From Nitrospira sp. CG24A (lineage in GTDB: Bacteria > Nitrospirota > Nitrospiria > Nitrospirales > Nitrospiraceae), in contig NEWT02000010.1 of the NCBI GenBank assembly GCA_002869925.2, forward strand, positions 100,599-149,889: DNA of 49,291 bases. The letters run 5' to 3'. How positions within the stretch are numbered: the first letter of the stretch is position 1; each line of letters opens with the position of its first letter. Made by a program: the position numbers and the translations under genes. Under the pieces are notes generated by a model. It worked only from the letters and a program-made list of their open reading frames with translations, was not told the origin of the DNA and searched no databases. This document shows positions 1-7,756 of this stretch, in pieces.

Positions 1-162
1 CCCGATGGATCGCGTCACAGTAGTAGGGTCGCGTCTTGTATTCGCACATTGGCACGACGGCCTAACTAATGCGCACTTCATCTCACCCCAAAAGCAGGCC
101 AGCGGATCAGCATCGATTTCTTGCACCATGTTCCGTCTGCCTCTGCGATAGATCATTTTCAT
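1..162 (-). CDS. small ORF of repeat A, runs off the left edge
   Basis: An ATG at 162 is preceded on the minus strand by a strong Shine-Dalgarno (AACAGGAGGTGA, about 7 nt upstream) and opens 54 codons to the window edge. The same ribosome site and start region recur in the second repeat copy (ATG at 5341), where the reading frame is broken by a small indel; beyond the indel, similar peptide is still visible in the shifted frame (CALVRPSCQC here, CALIRRSYQC there). That residue-level similarity argues that this is or was a coding sequence. The peptide is rich in Arg and Cys and I do not recognise its family. It could instead be a structured RNA with fortuitous ORF. Confidence 0.35.
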   Translation of the reverse strand, partial: MKMIYRRGRRNMVQEIDADPLACFWGEMKCALVRPSCQCANTRRDPTTVTRSIG

Positions 163-620
163 TCAAATCACCTCCTGTTATCCTCTCCAACGAGTCGATT
201 TCATCTGGCTGATCTCACCTCTTTCACATTCGATTCACGATTTCTTCTGCCATTCGACATCTTCTCGTCTGTACATCACCCACTCTGGCCGACTTCTCAC
301 ACCGTGTCATAGTGTATTAACGGAGGTGGTCGAAGATCGTTCGCCGCAGTAAAACGATCATTATCGGACAGGCTCTCCGCAACATCAAAGCACCATCTGG
401 GAGAACACCAGCGAGAGGGGTCCATTCTTCTCAACGACTTTCTCTCGTCCGTTCAGAGATCAGTCAGGAGCGTGCTGCAATGGAACCTCATTCGGTATCA
501 CTGACATCGAAGGTCATGTCATCATCCCGCGTGATGCAAGGAGTGGATCTTCCCTCATGCCGTGAAGTGCCAAACCGCTTCACGGGGGAAGGCGGCAGCC
601 ATCCGAGGCTCCGCCCTCTC
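26..620. repeat. repeat A, copy 1 (long degenerate direct repeat)
   Basis: About 590 bp that align along their whole length with 5211-5725, both beginning near GGGTCGCGTCTTGTA and both ending just past a short hairpin. Blocks of high identity include the stretch around 289-335 (CGACTTCTCACACC, TGTCAT, GTGTATT, TGGTCGAAG). Copy 1 has an extra ~85 bp near 350-420. The left 160 bp overlaps a minus-strand small ORF; the remaining ~430 bp would be its upstream or leader region. The repeat precedes the Fic gene here and an antitoxin cluster in copy 2. Confidence 0.75.
560..585. other. hairpin conserved between repeat A copies
   Basis: CCGTGAAGTG (560-569), loop CCAAAC, CGCTTCACGG (576-585): a 10-bp stem with one G-T wobble. 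The corresponding hairpin at 5672-5695 in copy 2 has CTTGAAGCG / CGCTTCAAG. One pair changes from G-C to T-A on both sides and another changes from T-G to C-G, so pairing is kept. No T-run follows on either strand, so a simple intrinsic terminator is unlikely. Confidence 0.5.
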
Positions 621-697
621 ACCTGTTGCTCCTTGTGCTCTGAGTCACCCATCCCTTGATACTGGACAGGTTATATGTGACAATGTGCAACTTTGCG

Positions 698-775
698 GGA
701 CATTAAAGAGGACATTATTAATATATCTATATGTTAACATTGCTATATTAACGGACATAAATATGGACTTCTTAT
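698..775 (+). promoter_or_regulatory. AT-rich Fic promoter with paired GGACAT repeats
   Basis: The 100 bp before the Fic start are strongly AT-rich compared with the flanks. They contain two pairs of direct repeats, each with a 12-bp period: GGACATTA at 698 and 710, and GGACATAA at 753 followed by GGACTT at 765. The second pair touches the start codon at 776. No Shine-Dalgarno is visible. The layout suggests a regulator binding on one or two helical faces; the winged-helix-like C-terminus of the Fic protein is a candidate. This is inference from spacing only. Confidence 0.4.
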
Positions 776-1972
776 ATGTCAAGTAAAAGGAAATACGAAG
801 AAACTCATCCTTGGATTAAGTACTCCATAGACATCACAGGGCGAACCCAATGGCTCTGGATGATGCTAGGAGAAGCGAAGTCCAAGTGCGAGCATATTGC
901 GAGAGCAATCCTAGAGCCGGATACTTCTAAGCAACTCCACACGGTATATTTGGCAAAAGGAGCGTTGGCAACGACAGCAATCGAAGGCAATACGCTTTCC
1001 GAGGAGGAAGTCATAAGGCAGGTGGAGAAAACCCTGGAGCTTCCTCCATCCAAGCAGTACTTGGCTCAGGAAACTCAAAACATCATTGATGCTTGCAACT
1101 TCATTCTCGATGAACTCACACAAGGTAGATCGTTGGTCTTGGACGTGGCAACGATCAAGGGCTTCAACCGCCGCGTCCTGGATAAGCTCACTCTTGAGGA
1201 AGGCGTGATGCCAGGAGTGACACGATCACATTCAGTAGTCGTGGCTCAATATCGAGGAGCACCGGCCGAGGATTGCGAGCATCTGTTAGAATGTCTATGC
1301 GATTGGCTTAAAAGTGCCACGTTCACACCGCCTCCTGAACAGCCTCAATTGCGCCTGATCTTCGCCTTTCTTAAAGCAATCATTGCTCACCTCTACATCG
1401 CCTGGATACACCCTTTTGGTGATGGCAATGGTCGAACAGCTCGGCTTATTGAGCTCCTGATCTTGGTAACCTCTGGAGTGCCAGTTCCAGCCACACAGCT
1501 ATTGAGCAATCACTATAACTTGACTCGCTCAGAATACTATCGGCAACTTGATCGATCCAGTAAGTCGGGTGGAGATGTGTTGCCGTTTCTCAGTTACGCA
1601 GTACAGGGCTTTGTTGATGGACTCGTTGCTCAGTTGGAATACATTCATCGGCAGCAATGGAAATTGGCTTGGGAAAACTATGTTTCTGCTCAGTTGGTTG
1701 GCTTATCGTCAGAAATAAGGGAAAGATGCATTCTCATGGTTATGGCACTATCGGATCATAAAGATCCCGTCCCTGTACCGAAGCTACCAGAATTGAATCC
1801 CCGAGTTGCAGCGTTCTATGCCAGGAAAACGCCAAAAACGCTCTCGCGCGATATCTCCCTCCTCATAAAGAAGGGATTAATCGACATGAGCCAAACAGGC
1901 GTAAGGGCAAAAAAGGAAACAGTTTTGGCGTTTCGCCCCTTTGTTGCTCCGTCAAAATCACAACCAGGATGA
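776..1972 (+). CDS. Fic family protein with C-terminal winged helix
   Basis: A 398-residue Fic-domain protein, expected to transfer AMP (or another phosphate-containing group) from a nucleotide to hydroxyl side chains of target proteins. The catalytic motif HPFGDGNGR begins at His212 and is complete. An N-terminal inhibitory motif of the (S/T)xxxE(G/N) type is present as TTAIEG around residues 66-71, so the enzyme is probably auto-inhibited (class II Fic). Residues ~310-390 look like a winged-helix DNA-binding domain, a common extension in this family. The N-terminus matches the family start, so the ATG is accepted although no ribosome site is seen. The gene is AT-rich relative to its surroundings and lies between repeat A and a tRNA-Lys att fragment, indicating island cargo. 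Target unknown. Confidence 0.9.
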   Translation: MSSKRKYEETHPWIKYSIDITGRTQWLWMMLGEAKSKCEHIARAILEPDTSKQLHTVYLAKGALATTAIEGNTLSEEEVIRQVEKTLELPPSKQYLAQETQNIIDACNFILDELTQGRSLVLDVATIKGFNRRVLDKLTLEEGVMPGVTRSHSVVVAQYRGAPAEDCEHLLECLCDWLKSATFTPPPEQPQLRLIFAFLKAIIAHLYIAWIHPFGDGNGRTARLIELLILVTSGVPVPATQLLSNHYNLTRSEYYRQLDRSSKSGGDVLPFLSYAVQGFVDGLVAQLEYIHRQQWKLAWENYVSAQLVGLSSEIRERCILMVMALSDHKDPVPVPKLPELNPRVAAFYARKTPKTLSRDISLLIKKGLIDMSQTGVRAKKETVLAFRPFVAPSKSQPG

Positions 1973-2155
1973 CATTCTCTGGCTAAGGCATTACATCCTA
2001 CATAGTCATCGGAAATTATTATTGTCACTCTGTTTATGGTTCCTCTTATCTGAGAAGGTTTAAACGGAAAACTTCTAACCCACACCTGCAATCATCCAAA
2101 CTGTCTCAACCGAGGGGTTCACCCCAAGTCAATGTGCTAATTTTGTGCGTAAATT

Positions 2156-2326
2156 CTTCACAAACGACCGAATTCAGTCGAAGCCATGGAATCAGTAGAA
2201 CACCAGCAAGTCCATGATTTTCAACAATAAACGGGGAAACCTTCGCAACATCGAGCAGTTCGAGTTATTGCCCTGTTGCCACTCTTAATCAGCGGGCCGC
2301 AGGTTCGACCCCTACACGGCCCACCA
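2156..2326. repeat. repeat B, copy 1 (element right end plus att fragment)
   Basis: The ~171 bp from CTTCACAAACGAC to the CCA of a tRNA 3' end recur at 6962-7132 with only scattered substitutions. The first ~125 bp are not tRNA sequence; since they precede the tRNA fragment in both copies, they are best read as the conserved right terminus of an integrated element. Confidence 0.8.
2281..2326 (+). other. attR-like fragment: 3' part of tRNA-Lys(CUU)
   Basis: ACTCTTAATCAGCGG is the anticodon arm of a Lys tRNA with CUU anticodon, followed by a variable region, a T-arm with GGTTCGACC, an acceptor 3' strand ACGGCCC, discriminator A and encoded CCA. The D-arm and 5' acceptor strand are absent upstream, so this is a fragment and not a tRNA gene. 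Such 3' fragments are left when elements integrate into tRNA genes by tyrosine recombinases. No integrase gene is visible in the window. Confidence 0.75.
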
Positions 2327-2585
2327 AATTTCTCAACAACTTCCGACTCTTCCTTCTCGGTTATGTCAACTTGGTGCCAACTTTTTCTAGTTGCGTGTCC
2401 AGGACATTCACAAGCCGTTGTTCCACGCTAGGAAGCCACTTCGCATAATGCCCAAGTCCTAGGGAGAATGCTAGTTCCTGAAATTACGCGGGTGGGTATT
2501 CTAGCAGTGGAGGAGTGATCCGCTAAGAGGAGGGCGAAAACCCTGTCACAATTGATAGCTATTTCGGGAAAAGGAGGGCATTGGA

Positions 2586-2924
2586 ATGAAGATCATTGAA
2601 GCCATCTTGAAATCCTCCAAGATGGATGCAGTTAAAAGTGCATTGGTAAAAGTGGGTGTGCGGGGATTGACGGTGATGGAAGTCAACGGATTCGGAAACA
2701 AGAAAGGGGAGCGTGAAATCTACCGTGGAGCCGAGTTTACGCCAGAATTTGTGCCCATGGTGAACATGCGAGTAATTGTGGGGGATGACGAGGCGCAACG
2801 CGTTATCGACTCCATTATCCGTAGCTCGCAAACCGGCAAAGCCGGTGACGGGATAATCTTCGTAGGTGGCATCAGCGAACTAGTGCGGATTAGCACCGGC
2901 GAAACGGGAGAAAAAGCGCTATGA
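2586..2924 (+). CDS. PII-type nitrogen regulatory protein
   Basis: A 112-residue PII signal protein (GlnB/GlnK family), a trimer that senses ATP/ADP and 2-oxoglutarate and controls transporters and enzymes. The N-terminus MKIIEAIL, the T-loop GFGNKKGEREIYRGAEF and the C-terminal motif GKAGDGIIFV are typical, and length is normal. In the T-loop Tyr46 is kept, but position 51, the tyrosine uridylylated by GlnD in Proteobacteria, is Phe. Covalent control by uridylylation at that site is therefore not possible. A good ribosome site (AAGGAGGGC) precedes the start. It stands alone: no amtB, glnA or nif gene is near. The location inside a decayed island between repeats B and C is unusual for a PII gene. 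No glnB/glnK assignment is made. Confidence 0.9.
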   Translation: MKIIEAILKSSKMDAVKSALVKVGVRGLTVMEVNGFGNKKGEREIYRGAEFTPEFVPMVNMRVIVGDDEAQRVIDSIIRSSQTGKAGDGIIFVGGISELVRISTGETGEKAL

Positions 2925-3154
2925 CGATGCCCCACGCGAGGGAGTCTTCTGCGGTTCGCCTTGCTTGCAGTGGAGATTGATGAACTTGATTCACTCCCCA
3001 TGTTGTTCAAGTTCGTAAGCAAATAGATATATTCTGGCTAGGCTTGTGGCAGTCGAGAAATCCTTACGGCAGCCTCCTAGAAAGAATGTCCTTAGCGGTC
3101 CGCTCTTGAGCGGCGGTCGTCGATGGTCTGCCACGCTGCCGAGGTCGCTCTCGA

Positions 3155-3305
3155 TGTCACTTGGTGCCAACACATCCTGACCCACCATGATCTGCAGTCA
3201 TGTGGACCATCACGAATCCTCGTCTTTTGCTGCAGATTGGTCTTGCTGGGTGTTCATAAGGTCTTCGGCGGAACTCTTCATCACCTCCTAGGTCTTGGAA
3301 GAAGT
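3155..3305. repeat. repeat C, copy 1
   Basis: This stretch of the gene-free interval 2925-3420 aligns with 4478-4605. Shared blocks are TGGTGCCAA, a CACCATGA-like segment, ATCACGAATCCTCG with CTTTTTGCTG-like continuation, and GGTCTTCGG followed by a degenerate anticodon-arm sequence (ACTCTTCATCA). The motif TTGGTGCCAA also occurs alone at 2370, just after repeat B. No gene is seen in 2925-3420 otherwise. Confidence 0.6.
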
Positions 3306-3402
3306 CCCCACCGACCTCAATCATTTGAACTTTCACAGGTGCGATAATAGTGCTTGACCAAACTAGGCCTCAGGGTGCTAGATATTCATCTATTTTGGTT
3401 GA

Positions 3403-3768
<366 letters not shown>

Positions 3769-3897
3769 TCGTTTCCACTTCGAGGTTCCGTACCACGTTT
3801 AGGCTGCTGAGAATGCCGCCGTACAGTGTTCTCAGACGACGTACGAAGAAAAGAACGTACACCTATGTGTGCCTTGGCGTGACCGAAACGATTAGTC

Positions 3898-4200
3898 ATG
3901 GCTGATAAAGTTCCAAAAGTAATTTCTAATGCAACTGTCATTAAGGTTTTAGCTAAAGTCTTTGCTTTTCAAGCCATCGAGATCAACCTATTGCGTTCGC
4001 ATGCTGGAATATCCGATGCCAATTGGAAAACCCTTAAGACCGAAGCCTTCAAGAAAGCCTACGCGAAGCAACGCTCTTTTTATGAAGATCGCTTGATGGG
4101 TGCGTTCGCTTTAGAGCGCATTTCCCAGTCTGAACGCGAGACAAGACTTCTTGAACTCTGGCTAAAACAGAGTGAGGATTCCCCCAAAGACAAACCGTGA
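3898..4200 (+). CDS. small protein of unknown function
   Basis: A 100-residue, mainly helical, Lys/Arg-rich soluble protein without signal peptide, membrane segment or metal motif. I do not recognise the family. The start ATG at 3898 has no clear Shine-Dalgarno (GACCGAAACGATTAGTC precedes it). It follows the ferredoxin by 129 bp on the same strand. The long open frame with ordinary codon use and absence of competing frames makes a real gene likely, but function is unknown. Confidence 0.55.
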   Translation: MADKVPKVISNATVIKVLAKVFAFQAIEINLLRSHAGISDANWKTLKTEAFKKAYAKQRSFYEDRLMGAFALERISQSERETRLLELWLKQSEDSPKDKP

Positions 4201-4477
4201 ACCAGTGCTCTCAGCATGAGAACATGCCCTTTCCTGCGAGTGACGCCAGCCGCTGGAAACAGCTTCTGACGCAGGGATTAATATCCATCGATCCTCTCCT
4301 ATGCTAACACGCTGCTACCAGGACAGGACAAATCAGCCTCATCTATCTCCACTCGGGCAGTATCCTGAATTGTGGTTTCTTATCGGGTTAGGTTGTCTGT
4401 GGTCGGATCACCAGAAATTCGTAAACCGCAGGTCGCATTCTAATTCGATTTAATCAGTCCTCTTTTCTCTTTTGGTG

Positions 4478-4605
4478 TCAAGCTGGTGCCAAAACACCAT
4501 GACCCATGAGGAGGTTCGTTATCACGAATCCTCGCTTTTTGCTGATGATTCCTCTTGGAGGGTGTCCTGAGGTAGGTCTTCGGTGAGACTCTTAATCAGC
4601 GGCTC
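4478..4605. repeat. repeat C, copy 2, with tRNA-Lys anticodon-arm match
   Basis: Second copy of the repeat at 3155-3305, within the gene-free interval 4201-4720. It ends with GACTCTTAATCAGCGG (4587-4602), identical to the anticodon arm of the tRNA-Lys fragments in repeat B, then a degenerate TTCGA-containing stretch. This looks like a third, more decayed attachment site. Nothing else is recognisable between 4201 and 4720. Confidence 0.55.
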
Positions 4606-4720
4606 GTTCGATGACGCAAATTATGCCGAAGTCGAGTTATCCAGGGCTGATCACTATTGCTCACACAAGGGAAGACGGGGCTGATAGGATGCCATGGTCA
4701 ACAGGGGAGGAGACAACATT

Positions 4721-5113
4721 ATGACTGAAGTCAATTCGATGTATCATGCGGAATCCCGGGGCAATGGTCTCAAGACGCAGATCGATAAACTCGAAAGCCT
4801 CGCCCACCACACGGTGGTGAATCCCACCTTCGATGAGTTTGACGCTGAGACAGAAGACATGCTGATCAACATATACGGCGCGAATCATCAGTACGTGGAA
4901 TCTTACAAGTATGCCACCGTGGGGGAGGCCGAAGCGCTGGTAAATTTGCCGGAATCAGCTCAGGAACCATCGACACGAGATGTCCCGAAGAAAGGACTGC
5001 AGCAACGTCGGCAGGTGCTACAGAGCATTCTGACCGATCTGCAGCCACTCGAAGCGCAAGAAACGGACTTGCTCACTGGAGAAGATCGCGAGGATCCTCC
5101 CGGCCCCAGCTAG
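4721..5113 (+). CDS. acidic protein of unknown function
   Basis: A 130-residue acidic protein. An upstream in-frame ATG exists at 4694, but GGGGAGGAG at 4704-4712 gives the ATG at 4721 ideal spacing, so that start is chosen. The sequence has a helical N-terminal part with a conserved-looking acidic segment (FDEFDAETEDMLINIYG) and a Gln/Leu-rich, possibly coiled C-terminal part (about 90-120). There is no signal peptide or membrane helix. Family not recognised. It sits between repeats C and A in the island region. Confidence 0.6.
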   Translation: MTEVNSMYHAESRGNGLKTQIDKLESLAHHTVVNPTFDEFDAETEDMLINIYGANHQYVESYKYATVGEAEALVNLPESAQEPSTRDVPKKGLQQRRQVLQSILTDLQPLEAQETDLLTGEDREDPPGPS

Positions 5114-5210
5114 GCTGGCGCCCGCCCGACTTATCCAGGCATGAAAGTGGTGACCCCCGGCCTGAATGAACCGGTCGCATTCATGACAGCTCATTTGCTG
5201 GAGAAGCCTT

Positions 5211-5725
5211 GGGGTCGCGTCTTGTAATCATACATTGGTACGACCGCCTGATTAGTGCGCACTTACTTTAACCTCGATAAATAGGCCAGCATCGATTTCC
5301 AGCCCCATGCTCCGTCCGCTTGTCAGGCAGAGCATGGTCATTCCACTCGCCTCCTGTTATTTCCTCCAACAAGTCGATTTCATCCCCCTGATCTCGCCTA
5401 TGTCATATTCAATTCACAACTTCTTCTGTCGTTCAACCTCTTCTCCTCGATACATCACCATCTCTCATCGACTTCTCACACCATGTCATCGTGTATTGAC
5501 TGAGATGGTCGAAGCCCGTTCTCCGCAAGAAAGGCCCGTTCTTCTCAACGACCTTCTCCCGCCCGTTCAAAGATCAGGCCGGGGCCTGAGGCAAGACTTC
5601 GTTCGGTCTGAATCAACTTGAGGCACTTCTCACAGTAGCCCATGAGGCCAAGGAGTGGAGGCCGCTCATGTCTTGAAGCGCTGAGCCGCTTCAAGGGGAA
5701 ACCTCCGGCCCTCCGGGGGCTTCTT
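5211..5725. repeat. repeat A, copy 2, with decayed small ORF
   Basis: Collinear with 26-620. The minus-strand small ORF of copy 1 is broken here: the ATG at 5341 still has AACAGGAGGCGA upstream, but the frame stops at 5252 after 29 codons because of a ~2-nt difference. The equivalent hairpin is at 5672-5695. The repeat lies immediately downstream of the antitoxin cluster. Positions 5114-5210 and 5726-5808 hold nothing recognisable. Confidence 0.75.
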
Positions 5726-5808
5726 CTTATTTCAAAAGATGTTCTCGCAGGGAGTGGAGAAGGGACACGGCGTGGATAATTCCAGACCTGGAACGGAGTC
5801 GTCACTCA

Positions 5809-6129
5809 TCAAGCCGGGATGAGTGCTCCCCGGTGTTGCTCAATATTTTTCCTGACCTTACTCGGTAGAGCTTGCTCGGCAAGGCGCAACTCATATGTCT
5901 TCTGCAGATTCATCCAGAATTCAGCTGTCGTATCGAACAATATCGCCAGACGGACCGCCGTATCACCCGTGATGCCACGCTGCCCTTTGATAATGGCCGT
6001 AATCCGGTTCGCCGGAACTTCGAGGGCCTTAGCGAGCATATGGGCATTGATCGGCGGGGCTGCCGGCTTCATGTACTCCTCGAACAGGATTTCTCCCGGA
6101 TGAACCGGCCGCATTGTGCTCCTACTCAT
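5809..6129 (-). CDS. HigA-family antitoxin (XRE helix-turn-helix)
   Basis: A 106-residue DNA-binding antitoxin of the HigA/VapI family. The opening VHPGEILFEEYMKP motif, the helix-turn-helix at about residues 28-65 (LAKALEVPANRITAIIKG) and the following AVRLAILFDTTAEFWMNLQ segment are diagnostic. Start ATG at 6129 follows GGAGAAGG; an alternative ATG at 6114 also has an AGGAG-like site. It lies 14 bp after another antitoxin gene and is co-transcribed with it. The family normally pairs with a HigB RelE-type toxin encoded just upstream; here no such toxin directly precedes it, so it is an orphan, or shares the frameshifted toxin of this cluster. Confidence 0.85.
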   Translation of the reverse strand: MSRSTMRPVHPGEILFEEYMKPAAPPINAHMLAKALEVPANRITAIIKGQRGITGDTAVRLAILFDTTAEFWMNLQKTYELRLAEQALPSKVRKNIEQHRGALIPA

Positions 6130-6143
6130 GACACCTTCTCCAA

Positions 6144-6503
6144 TCAGGATGCCGATACCATACGCGACCGTCTCGATACCTTCATGCGGACCGTACCGTA
6201 TCGCCGCCCACGTGGAGCACGCCGCACCGTCACTTCCACATCTTGACCCAGTACAGACAGATAATGAACCAAACGTTCGACCGAAAATCCGGCTATCTGT
6301 CCCGCTAAGAGCTTGGAGACTTTGGCCTGATCGATTCCGAGGCGAGCGGCCGCCTCGACCTGCTTCCAGCCTCGCTCCCTGATCGTGTCCTGCAGGGCCT
6401 GCAGCAAACTGCTTTTCAGAATCAGTTCTGCGGACCTTTCTTCCGAAAACCCAAGGTCACGAAAGATATTCCCACTGCCTTTCGTCACGATGCTGCGCTT
6501 CAT
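6144..6503 (-). CDS. XRE-type antitoxin of a Gp49/HigB-like system
   Basis: A 119-residue helix-turn-helix antitoxin. The start MKRSIVTKGSGN followed by LGF, helix-turn-helix residues ~39-60 (WKQVEAAARLGIDQAKVSKLL) and the ending VHYLSVLGQDVEVTV are typical of antitoxins paired with phage Gp49-like (HigB-like) toxins. The ATG at 6503 overlaps the toxin stop as ATGA and is preceded by GGGAGGAAGG; an in-frame ATG at 6524 lies inside the toxin and is less likely. The C-terminus carries an Arg-rich extension of about 20 residues, perhaps acquired by read-through of a lost stop. It should repress its operon through the palindrome at 6866-6887. Confidence 0.85.
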   Translation of the reverse strand: MKRSIVTKGSGNIFRDLGFSEERSAELILKSSLLQALQDTIRERGWKQVEAAARLGIDQAKVSKLLAGQIAGFSVERLVHYLSVLGQDVEVTVRRAPRGRRYGTVRMKVSRRSRMVSAS

Positions 6504-6837
6504 AGGCCTTCCTCCCTTCTCCATTTCAATAGATCGACATATCGGCTCTTGCCGAGGGTTAGATCAGCATGTGCAGTTTTCTGTGAACGCTTCTGAAACA
6601 CATGGAGGACATAGACCGCTTCTCCGAACTTGGCCACATAGAATACTCGAAACGCCCCATGTTCATCCCGAACCCGGATTCCCGGACTCCGGGTCCAACG
6701 GTCGGCATCGGCTTCCAATCATCCGGCTCTTTTCCCTGCTGGACTTTGAACAGCTGAAAACCAGCCGTTTCCTGTACAGTGTCAGGGAACTGACCAAGAT
6801 CTTCGCGTGATGTTCCGACAAAATGGACCGACTTCAT
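6500..6837 (-). pseudogene. HigB/Gp49-like toxin, frameshifted
   Basis: The N-terminal part (MKSVHFVGTSREDLGQFP..., start 6837 with AAAAGGAGTGA upstream) and the C-terminal part (IRVRDEHGAFRVFYVAKF...) of a Gp49-like toxin are in different frames. The switch lies near 6679: the DNA reads GTC CGG GAA TCC, and one added A (GAA ATC CGG) restores the family motif EIRVRD. The repaired protein would be ~112 residues, the usual size. Toxins of this type inhibit growth by cleaving mRNA. The 3' end keeps ATGA coupling to the antitoxin. The allele is probably inactive unless a slippage or sequencing error is involved. Confidence 0.8.
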
Positions 6838-6865
6838 TCACTCCTTTTAACTCATCACATGCCAT

Positions 6866-6887
6866 AATATGCCATATATAGCATATT
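6866..6887. promoter_or_regulatory. palindromic operator of the toxin-antitoxin operon
   Basis: AATATGC (6866-6872), 8 bp, GCATATT (6881-6887): a perfect 7-bp inverted repeat about 30 bp upstream of the toxin start, inside a very AT-rich stretch that also has a direct repeat ATGCCATA. Antitoxins of this family bind such palindromes. Inferred site. Confidence 0.5.
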
Positions 6888-6961
6888 CGCAAGAGACCAG
6901 TTTGTTCTCCACCAGTAGGGGGACGATGGCTCGATGCATGACGAGCAGCGGGCCTTCACAG

Positions 6962-7132
6962 CTTCACAAACGACTGAATTCAGTAGAAGCCATGGAATCA
7001 GTAGAACACCAGCAGGTCCATGATTTTCAACGATGAACGGGGAAACCTTCGCAACATCGAGCGGTTCGAATCATTGCTCTGTTGCCACTCTTAATCAGCG
7101 GGCCGTAGGTTCGACCTCTACCAGGCCCACCA
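6962..7132. repeat. repeat B, copy 2, ending in tRNA-Lys att fragment
   Basis: Near-identical to 2156-2326. The tRNA-Lys 3' fragment occupies 7087-7132: anticodon arm ACTCTTAATCAGCGG, T-arm GTAGG-TTCGACC-TCTAC (paired, one wobble), acceptor strand CAGGCCC, A, CCA. This is the right border of the accessory region; sequence after 7132 is not repeated at 2327 onward. Confidence 0.8.
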
Positions 7133-7756
7133 AACCAAGCTTGCTCGTCCCGCTGGCTATTCAGGCGAGCCTCTCTTCATTGAGCCAGCGGATAAACACT
7201 TCCAGGAATCTCCTCTTTCTAATCATACGGCTTCCCCATGCCTCTCGCGTTTGGGGATGCGAAGCTGACGGCCACATCGCTATCAACTGATCGAAGTGTC
7301 CACACATCTGCACATCCCCCGCCATATCTGCAAATGGGCGCTTCAAGCAGAATGAGCAGATAGATGTGTTATGTAGGTTCTACCCCGTTTCCACGGATGG
7401 GTGGCTTGAAGACTGGGAACGGTTTGTTCTTTCCCCTTCTACACAAGCCTACCTACGAAGCTCCTAGCCCATCTCGATTCGCGCGTTTCGACGCTTTCCT
7501 TGACGGCGTGGACAACGGCGCGTAGCCTTTCACTCAAGACGTGCGGTGCTACCCTGAAGTTTTTATTCTCTTTTGCCGAATACCCCGCAGCTTCCGGCGG
7601 GGAGCTTCATTCTCTCGCATTTCCTGATGTCTTCCTGCGTGGCTGACTTCACAGGATGTGCCGCTTGCAAGGCCCAATTATTTTGAAGTGCTGCGTGTCC
7701 TTGTGTTGAACGCCAGGAGGGAACCTACTCACCTGCCCGAGAGAAGTAGCCTAATC
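7133..7756. other. gene-poor interval with a promoter-like motif and hairpin
   Basis: No convincing gene is seen. TGAAGTTT (7555-7562), 12 bp, GCCGAATA (7575-7582) resembles a sigma-28 (FliA) promoter (consensus TAAAGTTT, N11, GCCGATAA) and is directly followed by a CCCCGC / GCGGGG hairpin (7583-7602). The string TGCCGAATAYCCC plus a C/G-rich hairpin also occurs at 37023-37050 before a PilZ gene, there without a good -35. The promoter call is tentative. Confidence 0.25.

Noticed and set aside
2281-2326. Possible tRNA-Lys gene (also 7087-7132)
   Set aside because: Only the anticodon arm to CCA is present; the D-arm and 5' acceptor strand are missing, so it is an attachment-site fragment.
5545-5805. 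Possible toxin partner downstream of the orphan HigA
   Set aside because: The frame is part of repeat A read on the other strand and has no RelE/HigB features; HigB genes normally precede higA.
7161-7346. 61-codon minus-strand frame next to repeat B copy 2, possibly an integrase tail
   Set aside because: No tyrosine-recombinase motif can be seen and there is no ribosome site; too short to support.
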